Program-made: the position numbers and the translations under genes
The notes under the pieces: generated by a model
Seen by the model: the letters and a program-made list of their open reading frames with translations, nothing else
The model's database searches: none
Told to the model about the DNA's origin: nothing
Part shown: one piece after another, positions 1 to 7,743 of the stretch
Numbering within the stretch: position 1 is the first letter of the stretch
How the letters are laid out: each line of letters starts with the position of its first letter
DNA from: CAYMCO01 sp964388955
GTDB lineage: Bacteria > Chloroflexota > Anaerolineae > Anaerolineales > E44-bin32
Reading direction: 5' to 3'
Assembly (NCBI GenBank): GCA_964388955.1
Contig: CAYMCO010000043.1
Coordinates: 1-42,484 of the forward strand
DNA: 42,484 nt

Positions 1-116
1 CTCGATACGCGCCTCGCTTCGCTCGCCGCTGCTCGAGATGCGGCCTGCTTCGCAGGTTCCGATTGTGGGGAGGCGCATCTCGAGTGCCGAGTCGTGAAAC
101 CACGAGGTGTATCGAG
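1..116. repeat. Palindromic REP/BIME-like element
   Basis: Several inverted repeats sit within 116 bases. CTCGATAC at 1-8 pairs with GTATCGAG at 109-116. CTCGAGATGCG at 32-42 pairs with CGCATCTCGAG at 74-84. CCTGC at 44-48 pairs with GCAGG at 52-56 around a TTC loop. The stretch 9-30 is rich in the CGCTTCGCTCG type of sequence found in many dispersed palindromic repeats of GC-rich bacteria. No transposase is seen next to it. It may run beyond the window's left edge. I see no convincing gene between here and the LAL gene at 419. Confidence 0.6.
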
Positions 117-188
117 AGGAGCGCCGTGCATTCACTCTCAAGCAGCCGCGCCCCCTGAAATGGAACACGCCCAACCTGCCCGCCTTGC

Positions 189-216
189 TTGCGACTTCAT
201 CTCGAGGATCTATACT
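189..216 (+). promoter_or_regulatory. Candidate promoter of LAL regulator 1
   Basis: A TATACT -10-like hexamer at 211-216 (inside TATACTAGGG, 211-220) is preceded by TTGCGA at 189-194, giving a 16-base spacer. The same ten bases, TATACTAGGG, occur on the minus strand upstream of LAL regulator 2, and TATACT occurs upstream of LAL regulator 3. The -35 match is only 4 of 6. The resulting leader to the GTG at 419 would be about 195 bases. Nothing else convincing is seen in 117-418. Confidence 0.4.
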
Positions 217-418
217 AGGGAAAAGTCGGTGTTTCGTGACGACTGCGTCGGGCTCAAGGGAGATACCTCGGCTGGCGAAAATCCCCCCGGATTCGGATGA
301 CCCTCAATGAAGTCGTCTATGCGGCCCTGTTCTTGCCGGGGAGGGATGCTCCACGGGTCATGGAGCACTGGGGGCTCTCGGCGATGTTGTATGGAGAACG
401 GGGCATTCATCGAGGATT

Positions 419-3226
419 GTGAAAGGCGCAACCGTCGTGCTCACAACGCGTTTGCTGGCGACCAAACTACGCACCCCCTCCATCCCCGCCCAATGGGTCC
501 AACGCCCTCGCCTCATCCATCGCCTGGATGAAGGACTGAAATACAACCGGCCCTTCAGCCTCGTTTCCGCGCCCGCGGGGTATGGAAAAACGATCCTCGT
601 CGCCGGATGGACGAGGAATTTGGATCGCCTGCCGGTCGCCTGGCTTTCCCTGGACTCTGCGGATGATGACCCTCGGCGCTTCTTCGGGTATCTGATCGCT
701 GCGCTCCGATCAATCGACCCGCGGCTGGGTCAGGAGATCGAGGAACTCTTGAGTTCGGGGCAGATACCCGCCGCAGAGGCGCTGACCACCACGCTTGTCA
801 ATCAAATCCTGGATCGAGATGAACGATTTCTGCTGGTTCTGGATGATTTTCACGTGATTCAGGACGATCTCATTCTTCAGGCAATCGAGGGTCTCATTGC
901 TACTCCGCCCCGCGCGCTGCACATCGTCTTGGTCACGCGCGAGGACCCCCCTCTCCCGCTGGCCCGGCTCCGGGCAAAGAATCAGATGACGGAGATCCGA
1001 GCGCGCGATCTGCGCTTCACCACCCAAGAGACCGCCCGCTTCCTGAAGATCGGATTCGGTCTCTCATTGTCATATGCGGATATCGCTGAGCTCGAGGATA
1101 AGACTGAAGGATGGATCGCCGGCCTCCAACTGGCAGGCTTGTCCATTCGGGACAGAGGAAACCCATCCAAGATCATTGCGGGCATGACAGGCAGCCACCG
1201 GTTCGTCATGAGCTATCTCGCCCAAGAGGTTCTGGCCCAACAACCGGAAGAGATCCAACAATTCCTGCTGTCGACCGCCATCCTGGATCGATTCAATGCC
1301 GATTTGTGCGGCGAAATCACCGGACACCCTCGAAGCCGCGAATTGCTGGACCAACTCTATGAAGCCAACTTGTTCTTGATCTCTCTCGACGAGGAAGGTC
1401 GATGGTATCGGTATCACCGTCTTTTCGCCGACTTGCTCAGGGATCTCCATAGTGCCTCCCAGGGCGATCGGACTCTCGAACTGCACCGACGAGCTAGCTG
1501 CTGGTATGCGCTGGCGGACATGGCAAGCGAAGCCATCCATCATGCGTTGGCGGCTCGGGACTATGCGACAGCCGTTGGCCTGCTTGAGGGCCACGCCATG
1601 GAAATGGTCATGCAGGGATATGCCAAGACAGTGAGCAACTGGAAGGAAGCCCTGCCCGAAGAATGGAGAGCCCAAAGCCCCAGAACGGACTTGGCGTTCG
1701 CATGGGCGCATCTCATTCGGGGAGAGTACCGGCAGATCCGGGAATATCTTGAGCGGGTGACCCTCCCCCCACCTGCATCCAGACTCGCCGCGGTTCCAAC
1801 CGAGCAGGATGCGTCAGTGACATCGGAGTGGCTGGTTATGCAATCCCTCATGAGGCATATGGAGGGCAGGCTGCAAGAAAGCAAGGGATTGGCTTCCCGT
1901 GCGATTGAAATCGTGCCCGAGAAGAATCACCGCGTGCTGAGCCTGGCCTACTTCGCTCTGGCGAGCGTATACCATTCACTGGAGGACTACCCGAAGGCGC
2001 TCGACAACTATCGCCGTTCCATACCCCTTGGCCAATCCGCCCACAATCCTGTGGCCGAGATGATGAGCACAGTCGGTCTCGCCAGGCTGGCCTTCGAACA
2101 TGCCCAGCTGCACCTCGCCTTCGAGATTCTCAACCCGGTGGGATCTCGCGAGGAAATCTCCGGTTCGCCGCCGCCCATGAGCACTGTCATCTATGGGCTG
2201 CTCGGGGAGGTTCACACCCAATGGTGGCAGTTGCCGCGAGCCCGGCGGCACTTCCTTCGCGCCCTGCGCCTGAGCACGTTGAGTGGCTCGAGATCCGGGA
2301 TGATCAATTGTCGAGTGCTCCTATCCCGCCTTTCTCAGCTAGAGGGGGATCTGGACGGGTCGGCCCGCGAGATCCAGAGCGCGATTGAGTTGATTCAGGA
2401 CGATACGCCGGACTATGTTCGCCAGGAAGCCGTCGCGCAGCAAGTTCGCGTGCATCTCGCCCAGAACCGCCCCACTGCGGCCGAAGTGGCCCTTCAGAAC
2501 GAAGGAGTCACCGACGAATGGCAGTCCACACGTGCCGGTCTCCCTGCGGACAAGCGGTTCTCGCATTCACTGGGGCGCTTGTTCAATAGCAGTCTACAGG
2601 TCTCGCTTTACCGGTGTCGGGCAGGGGGCCACTCCACCGAAATCGGAAGTTGGATCGAGGCTGCCGGCCATCTAATCGAGATCGCGCGCCAACGCGGATA
2701 CAACATGATCTTGCTGGAGACGCTTCTGCTGCGCGCACAACTGCGCGCTGAGCTGGATAAGAACGGGGGCGGCCGACCAGCATACCAGGCTGATATCCTC
2801 AACTCGTTGGAGTTTGCTGAGCCCGAGGGTATTCTCGCCACCTTTGTGGAACAGGGACCGCCTTTGGCCAGTCGCCTGGCTGAAATGGTCGATGAGGACC
2901 TCCTCGGTAACGTCCGACTCCGATATGTCGAGCGCATTCTGACGTTAATCGGCGCATCACGGCCGGCGGGAGCAACAGTTGAGGAAGAGCCCGTCCCGGA
3001 ACCTTGGGGCGACGCCGGAAGGACTGGATTCATGGAGCCGTTGACCGATCGCGAGCTGGACGTGCTCCGACTGATGGCAGAGGGGCTCAAATATAAAGAA
3101 ATCGGGGCCCGGCTTTTCATCTCCCTGAACACAGTGCGCTATCACGTTAAGGCGCTCTATGGCAAGCTCGGCGTCAACAACCGCACGCAGGCAATCGCGA
3201 AGTCCAAGGAACTCAGAATCCTCTAG
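419..3226 (+). CDS. LuxR-family transcriptional regulator, MalT/LAL type (LAL 1)
   Basis: This is a 935-residue protein in the usual size range for LAL regulators (large ATP-binding regulators of the LuxR family). A MalT-like N-terminus leads to a Walker A motif APAGYGKT at residues 51-58 and a Walker B LVLDDF near 139-144. A long helical TPR-like middle follows. The C-terminal LuxR HTH (about 873-935) begins EPLTDRELDVLRLMAEG and continues with a typical NTVRYHVKALYGKLGV recognition region. By analogy with MalT it is a cytosolic, ATP-dependent, inducer-sensing activator; the ligand cannot be told. The start used is GTG 419; a second in-frame GTG at 437 is possible, and neither has a strong ribosome binding site. 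It is transcribed toward the small DQAA protein at 3344 and a membrane protein at 3948, which are its likely targets by position. Confidence 0.93.
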   Translation: MKGATVVLTTRLLATKLRTPSIPAQWVQRPRLIHRLDEGLKYNRPFSLVSAPAGYGKTILVAGWTRNLDRLPVAWLSLDSADDDPRRFFGYLIAALRSIDPRLGQEIEELLSSGQIPAAEALTTTLVNQILDRDERFLLVLDDFHVIQDDLILQAIEGLIATPPRALHIVLVTREDPPLPLARLRAKNQMTEIRARDLRFTTQETARFLKIGFGLSLSYADIAELEDKTEGWIAGLQLAGLSIRDRGNPSKIIAGMTGSHRFVMSYLAQEVLAQQPEEIQQFLLSTAILDRFNADLCGEITGHPRSRELLDQLYEANLFLISLDEEGRWYRYHRLFADLLRDLHSASQGDRTLELHRRASCWYALADMASEAIHHALAARDYATAVGLLEGHAMEMVMQGYAKTVSNWKEALPEEWRAQSPRTDLAFAWAHLIRGEYRQIREYLERVTLPPPASRLAAVPTEQDASVTSEWLVMQSLMRHMEGRLQESKGLASRAIEIVPEKNHRVLSLAYFALASVYHSLEDYPKALDNYRRSIPLGQSAHNPVAEMMSTVGLARLAFEHAQLHLAFEILNPVGSREEISGSPPPMSTVIYGLLGEVHTQWWQLPRARRHFLRALRLSTLSGSRSGMINCRVLLSRLSQLEGDLDGSAREIQSAIELIQDDTPDYVRQEAVAQQVRVHLAQNRPTAAEVALQNEGVTDEWQSTRAGLPADKRFSHSLGRLFNSSLQVSLYRCRAGGHSTEIGSWIEAAGHLIEIARQRGYNMILLETLLLRAQLRAELDKNGGGRPAYQADILNSLEFAEPEGILATFVEQGPPLASRLAEMVDEDLLGNVRLRYVERILTLIGASRPAGATVEEEPVPEPWGDAGRTGFMEPLTDRELDVLRLMAEGLKYKEIGARLFISLNTVRYHVKALYGKLGVNNRTQAIAKSKELRIL

Positions 3227-3343
3227 ACAACCCTCAAGAGACTACATCCTTTCCCTCAGCCAAACTACATCTTCATGTGGTATCTGCGCCTATCGCCCCC
3301 GCTACGATGGTCCTAGATGGGACGCCGATGTTGGAGAGGGCGA

Positions 3344-3583
3344 ATGCAGACCTGTCACACCTACCAGATTGAGCTTGAAGGCGATGTGCACGAAGACCAA
3401 TTGAACGCGACCGGTCCGGTGAGCATCCAGGTGACCCGGGCAAGCGACGATTCATCAACGGTGACGGTGTGGTCCGATCAGGCGGCGATTGTCGGCTTGA
3501 TACGTCACCTTCATGGACAGGGCTTTGTGGTCCTTTCCGTGGTCAGGGAGGGAACACCAGGGCCGGACGAAGGGCTTCCATAA
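3344..3583 (+). CDS. Small conserved DQAA-type protein, copy 1
   Basis: A 79-residue soluble protein. The start at ATG 3344 is preferred over ATG 3317 because GGAGAGGG lies just upstream. It opens with an alternating beta pattern (TYQIELEG) and ends with the helix and strand WSDQAAIVGLIRHLHGQGFVVLSV. I recognise the pattern 'DQAAL.GLL..LRDLG..LLSV' from short proteins common in Chloroflexota and some other phyla. They have no assigned activity and often sit by MDR oxidoreductases or LAL regulators. The protein at 7486-7743 is a clear relative: DQAGLIGVLRYLHGMGFVLES aligns with the C-terminal half. It lies 117 bases after LAL 1 on the same strand. Function unknown. Confidence 0.8.
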   Translation: MQTCHTYQIELEGDVHEDQLNATGPVSIQVTRASDDSSTVTVWSDQAAIVGLIRHLHGQGFVVLSVVREGTPGPDEGLP

Positions 3584-3695
3584 GAGCGGCGCATTCGCCG
3601 GTAGGGTCTGGGCCACTTCAACTCTGCGGCATATTGGGGGAGCGGGATCATCGAAGGCCCATCGGGAAATTCGCATGAAGGAGGGTTCAACATGG

Positions 3696-3869
3696 ATGCG
3701 ACAACACCAGAGCATCGCTATGCTGCTCGTCTTCAGCTCAGCAACTCTCTTCGTGATTTCATTTGTCGCCGCTATTGGCCATGAGCTCCTTCGATCCGAA
3801 GAGCGAGGTTTGCGCGGTCCGCCAGGGGCGAGTCACGCGAGAGGAGTGTGTTCCGGGGCGAAGGCATGA
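3696..3869 (+). CDS. Possible small single-TM protein (uncertain)
   Basis: A 57-residue frame beginning MRQHQSIAMLLVFSSATLFV holds one strong hydrophobic segment (about residues 7-28), with AAGGAGGG ten bases upstream. Two other short frames compete here. One starts at ATG 3692, six bases from the same ribosome binding site, and gives a 30-residue polar peptide ending at 3784. The other starts at ATG 3781, overlaps that stop as ATGA, and gives a 51-residue Cys-containing peptide ending at 3936. Only one frame, if any, is likely to be real, and I cannot decide from sequence alone. The position between two real genes on the same strand and the good ribosome binding site argue that something is translated here. 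Confidence 0.3.
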   Translation: MRQHQSIAMLLVFSSATLFVISFVAAIGHELLRSEERGLRGPPGASHARGVCSGAKA

Positions 3870-3947
3870 GGGGCGCAATTGCCTTGATAAGCGGCCGGGG
3901 TTCGGCTCCATGGCCAGTAGCGAATTAGATCGATGAGGAGGTAAGCT

Positions 3948-4346
3948 ATGCTAAACATCTTGTTCGGGATATTCGTGGCTTTGCATGGAATGGTCCACCT
4001 GCTATATGCCGGTCAGAGCTCCAGGCTCTTTGAGCTCCAGTCGGGGATGATCTGGCCGGACGGTTCATGGGCACTGTCGAGAATGGCCGGAACCGGATTC
4101 ACAAGGCTGCTCGCGAGCATAGCGCTGGTGCTCGGCGCCCTCGCTTTCGTCGTGGGCGGCGGTGGCCTGGTCCTGAAACAGAGTTGGTGGCGACCGGTTG
4201 TCCTTGCTTCGGCCTCCTTCTCGTCACTGATCTACATCCTCTTCTGGGATGGATCTTTCCAGGGTTTGGCAAACAAGGGCGCAGTCGGCATTCTCATCAA
4301 CATAGGCATCTTGGCTGTTGCGTTGATCGGAGCGTCTAGGCTCTGA
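3948..4346 (+). CDS. Small integral membrane protein (4 TM), unknown function
   Basis: A 132-residue, strongly hydrophobic protein with about four transmembrane helices: LFGIFVALHGMVHLLYAG near the start, then segments around residues 52-75, 83-100 and 110-130. The start is well supported by GAGGAGGTAAG just upstream of ATG 3948. The N-terminal 'ALHG.VHLLYAGQS..LFEL' pattern recurs in uncharacterised Chloroflexota membrane proteins. It lies downstream of LAL 1 and the small DQAA protein on the same strand, so co-regulation is plausible. No catalytic motif is visible. Confidence 0.85.
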   Translation: MLNILFGIFVALHGMVHLLYAGQSSRLFELQSGMIWPDGSWALSRMAGTGFTRLLASIALVLGALAFVVGGGGLVLKQSWWRPVVLASASFSSLIYILFWDGSFQGLANKGAVGILINIGILAVALIGASRL

Positions 4347-4677
4347 ATGGTCGATGCGCCTCAAGAGAGTCCTCTTGCCAGAATCGCTTGTTTTCACACT
4401 GCCGAGACTCCTCCCTTGGGCGCTCGCCAAGTCCGCTTCTGAACAGAATGTCGCGAAGCGGGCAGCCTACGGCGCAATCGGCGCTTACATGCCGGGCCCG
4501 TCATGGACGCGGTGGAGATCCGCCGAAGCTTCGCGCAGGGGTGGAGCTGGATGCGCGCCGGCTCGATCCTACCCGCACTGGGAACGAAACCGCCCTCGAA
4601 CCGCCGATGCCCCGCACGGACCTGAGGGATTTCTCCGGCGGCGATGATTCGCAATGGTGACTAGATGAGGTGAATCC
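4347..4677. other. Intergenic stretch without a convincing gene
   Basis: Open frames exist here but have no ribosome binding site, no recognisable motif and compositions typical of shadow frames. The last bases (GATGAGGTGA, about 4663-4672) are the ribosome binding site of the acyltransferase gene at 4678. No terminator hairpin is evident. Confidence 0.5.
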
Positions 4678-5496
4678 ATGAGCGACGGTACAGGCCCATA
4701 CCGGGTTGTCGATCTCTCGCCGGGGCGGCGGGCGTGGCTGAACACCCTCGACCTTTCAGGGCCGACCCACTGGATGACCGGATTGCTGGAGGTGGATGTC
4801 ACGGACGCCCGCAGGCGCATTGCCGAGCATGAGGCCCGGACGGGGGAGAAGCTGTCATTCACCGGATTCCTGGTGTACTGTCTGGCACGTGCCGTGGATG
4901 AGAACAAGGAGGTGCAGGCTTACTTGAAAGGCCGTCGGCAGGTCATCCTATTCGATGACGTAAACGTCGGAGTAATGGTAGAGCATGAAGCGGAGGGGAA
5001 GCGATCCCTCATGGGGTATATTGTCCGGACCGCCAACCGGAAGTCTTATATGGAAATCCACCAGGAGATTCGCCATGCCCAATCCGCGCCTGTCCCGGCG
5101 TCCAGAGGTATGCCCGGATGGTTCCGCAAGCTCATGCTCCTGCCCTGGCCGTTTTCCAAGCTGGTGAAAGCTGGGATGGGCCTCGCGACCCGCCGCGACC
5201 CAACACTTCGCGTTGCTGCATCAGGAACTGTGGTGATTACCTCGGTTGGCATGTTCGGCAAAGGCCACAGCGGCTGGGGCATTGCCATGACACCTGTTTC
5301 GCTCTCCCTGGTCGTTGGAAGTATGGCCTGGAAGCCGGCCGTCATTGAGGGCCGGATCGAAGCACGCGAGATACTCAACCTGACCGTAATGTTCGACCAT
5401 GATATCGTTGATGGTGCTCCGGCAACCCGCTTCACACGGAGATTGTTGGAGTTGATGGAAAGTGGGTGCAAACTCGAGGAGCCGGAAGAACAGTGA
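4678..5496 (+). CDS. Stand-alone 2-oxoacid dehydrogenase E2-type acyltransferase domain protein
   Basis: A 272-residue protein matching the catalytic (chloramphenicol-acetyltransferase-like) domain of dihydrolipoamide acyltransferases. The active-site motif HDIVDG lies at residues 241-246 with the expected catalytic His 241 and Asp 245. The motif LSLVVGSM precedes it. The N-terminus 'GRRAWLNTLDLSGPTHWMTG..EVDVT' is the usual start of the E2 core. No lipoyl domain or subunit-binding domain is present, and no E1/E3 genes are nearby. It is therefore unlikely to be part of a normal pyruvate dehydrogenase complex; it may be a free CoA-dependent acyltransferase. The start is ATG 4678 with GAGGTGA upstream. 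The alpha/beta hydrolase at 5536 follows 39 bases later and is probably co-transcribed. Confidence 0.85.
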   Translation: MSDGTGPYRVVDLSPGRRAWLNTLDLSGPTHWMTGLLEVDVTDARRRIAEHEARTGEKLSFTGFLVYCLARAVDENKEVQAYLKGRRQVILFDDVNVGVMVEHEAEGKRSLMGYIVRTANRKSYMEIHQEIRHAQSAPVPASRGMPGWFRKLMLLPWPFSKLVKAGMGLATRRDPTLRVAASGTVVITSVGMFGKGHSGWGIAMTPVSLSLVVGSMAWKPAVIEGRIEAREILNLTVMFDHDIVDGAPATRFTRRLLELMESGCKLEEPEEQ

Positions 5497-5535
5497 AGCT
5501 GCCGGGCGATCAGATGAATCGTGGGAGAGCATCAG

Positions 5536-6372
5536 ATGACGATCATGGACATACGCGACGTCTCTTTGTTTGTGGAATTGGTGGGGGATGGATATCCCCT
5601 TGTCCTGATGCATGGCGGTCCCGGAGTCGATCACACCACCATGCTGCCCCTGAGGCCTCTTGCGGATCGATTCAGATTGATCTTCTATGACCATCGCTGC
5701 AATGGCCGCTCCGTGGGGACGGAGGTCGCCTCCATGACTTGGGAGAACCTGACCGCCGATGCCGACGCGCTGCGCCAAGCGATCGGTCTTGAAGAGTGGG
5801 CTGTCCTCGGGCATTCCTTCGGCGGTATGGTTGCGCTCGAATATGCGCTGCGATATCCACGGAGCCTGTCCCATTTGCTGCTCCTGGACACCTGTGGCGA
5901 TAGCTGGTGGGTACAAAAGAATGCTCCAAGGATTCTGGCAGGACGCGGCTACCGCGAGGAGATCGTCAAGACGGCAGAGCGCTTCTACAACGGGAAGATC
6001 ACGCCAGCGGAATTTATGCCAAGCGTGAGAAGACTCTCCACTGTCTATTACCACAAGATCAAACCCCTGCAGTTGCTTCGCGATGTGCGTATTGGGATGC
6101 GAATCAAATCCCGACCCGAGGCGCTCATCTTTGGATACGGCCAGCTGCTCAAGGGTTGGACGGTGATGGACCGGCTGAGCGAAGTCAATGTGCCTACGCT
6201 TGTCTTGGCCGGCCGGGACGATTTCCAGTTTCCACCGGAACACCAGGCGATGCTTGCGGCCGGAATCCCCAACGCCAGGCTGGAGATCGTTGAGGGCGCC
6301 GGACACAATTCACTTTCCGAGCGGCCAGTTGAAGTTCGAAAGGCGATCAGACGGTTTATGGAGTCCAAATGA
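5536..6372 (+). CDS. Alpha/beta hydrolase, proline iminopeptidase-like
   Basis: A 278-residue alpha/beta hydrolase. The oxyanion-hole motif HGGPG lies at residues 26-30, the nucleophile elbow GHSFGG puts catalytic Ser at 94, an Asp pair in AGRDDF (about 228-229) is in place for the acid, and GAGHNS puts catalytic His near 257. All triad elements are present. HGGPG is typical of prolyl iminopeptidases and related hydrolases, but substrate cannot be assigned from this. The start is taken at ATG 5536, seven bases after GGGAGAG; an in-frame GTG at 5521 lies upstream of that site. There is no signal peptide, so it is cytoplasmic. It is likely co-transcribed with the E2-like acyltransferase. Confidence 0.9.
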   Translation: MTIMDIRDVSLFVELVGDGYPLVLMHGGPGVDHTTMLPLRPLADRFRLIFYDHRCNGRSVGTEVASMTWENLTADADALRQAIGLEEWAVLGHSFGGMVALEYALRYPRSLSHLLLLDTCGDSWWVQKNAPRILAGRGYREEIVKTAERFYNGKITPAEFMPSVRRLSTVYYHKIKPLQLLRDVRIGMRIKSRPEALIFGYGQLLKGWTVMDRLSEVNVPTLVLAGRDDFQFPPEHQAMLAAGIPNARLEIVEGAGHNSLSERPVEVRKAIRRFMESK

Positions 6373-6605
6373 CGCTGTTGGTCCGGCAGGGAATTGTGAG
6401 GGAAGCGCTGCTTCGCCGGGTCGAACCGGCCGCCGAACACGACTTGAGCGGTCGGCGTCAGCCAGGGATATCGTTCAAGGTCTGCGGCAAGCTGTTCGCG
6501 GGATCTTTGCCACCCAGCCTCATCTCCCGTGGTGAAGCTGCCATTGAGGCCTCCTTTCGACGAACACTGCCTCGAGAATTCCACACCCAAACGCCCGGCG
6601 TGTCG

Positions 6606-7379
6606 TCACTTCCCATGGCGCCCAAGCCGGAAGAGCTGCCGGGCGATAAGCAGGTACCACGCCACCCGAAACGGGGCAGAGACGATTGTGGGAAGAGCAT
6701 ACATCGACGGTGCGAAGATCAGCGCAATGAAATACCCTAGCCCAAGCACATTTGCCAGCGCCCCCACCAGGCCGGTTGTCTTGCCGAAGATGTCGCTCTG
6801 CAGCATGACGATCGAGATGATCAGGCCTGCAAGGGTCACGAGAAGCAGACTCGTGTAGATGCCGGTCCCCTGGTTCACACCAGCGGGGTTGTTGATGGCG
6901 AGGAGCGCCTCCCCCGCTGCCAGTAGAGCAGATCTCGTGTCGTTTGCAGTTGCAGCCGCGTATGTATCGCTTAGGGACAGCATGGAGAAAGCCTGATTGG
7001 ACGCAAAGTAGACCGCGATTCCCACCAAGCCGATGGTCATGGCGATCATCATTGCCCCCTTGCTTGTCTCTTTAAGGAGACCATAGAGAGAAAGGAAGAG
7101 CAGACCCACCAGCGCATAGTTGAGGAGGTCAACGAGATTGAACAATGCGAGTCCCAGGAGCCGGTTATCCTGAATCAGCCCGAACCATTCGATGGCGCTG
7201 GTTGGCAGGCTTGCGGGCACGTCGATGATCCCAAACCCCCGGAAGCCGATGAGTTCTGCACCAAAGTTTCTCCTGAAAAGCACGACCGCAATCAGAGCGG
7301 CTGCTCCCCCAATTCTGCACATTCCCCTCCAGGAGGGATTCGCGATTTCGAGACGTCTCATTTGATCTGTCGTTTTCAT
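6606..7379 (-). CDS. DUF4386-like multi-pass membrane protein
   Basis: A 257-residue protein beginning MKTTDQMRRLEIANPSWRG with about six transmembrane segments. The first is GGAAALIAVVLF, a longer extracytoplasmic loop follows, and later helices include ALVGLLFLSLYGLL, IAMTIGLVGIAVYF, TSLLLVTLAGLIISIVML and LGLGYFIALIF. The layout resembles DUF4386 proteins, whose function is unknown. The start at 7379 is chosen because CAGGAGAAC lies a few bases upstream. It is the last gene of the run MDR oxidoreductase (7725-8759), small DQAA protein (7486-7743), this gene; the 106-base gap makes an operon likely. Confidence 0.75.
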   Translation of the reverse strand: MKTTDQMRRLEIANPSWRGMCRIGGAAALIAVVLFRRNFGAELIGFRGFGIIDVPASLPTSAIEWFGLIQDNRLLGLALFNLVDLLNYALVGLLFLSLYGLLKETSKGAMMIAMTIGLVGIAVYFASNQAFSMLSLSDTYAAATANDTRSALLAAGEALLAINNPAGVNQGTGIYTSLLLVTLAGLIISIVMLQSDIFGKTTGLVGALANVLGLGYFIALIFAPSMYALPTIVSAPFRVAWYLLIARQLFRLGRHGK

Positions 7380-7485
7380 TCTTGTTCTCCTGATTTGTCG
7401 GGCCTGGCAAGCGGCCATCTGTGCCCCATGGCCTGTGTCCTCCCGGATGAGGCTTCGCCTTCTCCACATCCCGGCGGAACCGCCA

Positions 7486-7743
7486 TCAACGGGCCTCATC
7501 CGGTCTGTCCACCTCGACCCGATTTAGCGACTCGAGCACAAATCCCATTCCGTGCAGATACCTCAGTACCCCGATGAGACCTGCTTGATCGCCAGTCACC
7601 GAGAATGTGGTGGAGTTCTGGCTGGCTTTGGCCCATGTGAGGGTATGGGGGCTCGCCAGGTTGACGTCTGATTCTCGAATGCTTCCCACAATCTCGATCA
7701 GATACACGCCTCCACTTTGCGAGCCTAGACTCTCTCCAGGCAT
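7486..7743 (-). CDS. Small conserved DQAA-type protein, copy 2
   Basis: An 85-residue soluble protein that starts at ATG 7743 with a strong GAGGAGG ribosome binding site. It overlaps the 3' end of the MDR oxidoreductase gene by 19 bases, which suggests translational coupling. Its C-terminal half (GDQAGLIGVLRYLHGMGFVL) matches the small protein at 3344-3583 (SDQAAIVGLIRHLHGQGFVV). The N-terminal VYLIEIVGSI corresponds to TYQIELEGDV. The two are clear paralogues, each downstream of a different LAL regulator. Such short proteins have no assigned activity. Close coupling to the oxidoreductase suggests a partner or regulatory role, which is inference. Confidence 0.85.
   Translation of the reverse strand: MPGESLGSQSGGVYLIEIVGSIRESDVNLASPHTLTWAKASQNSTTFSVTGDQAGLIGVLRYLHGMGFVLESLNRVEVDRPDEAR

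Noticed and set aside
5221..6306. Long minus-strand open frame over the E2-like and hydrolase genes
   Set aside because: It lies antisense to two well-supported genes, has no start signal and shows no recognisable domain.
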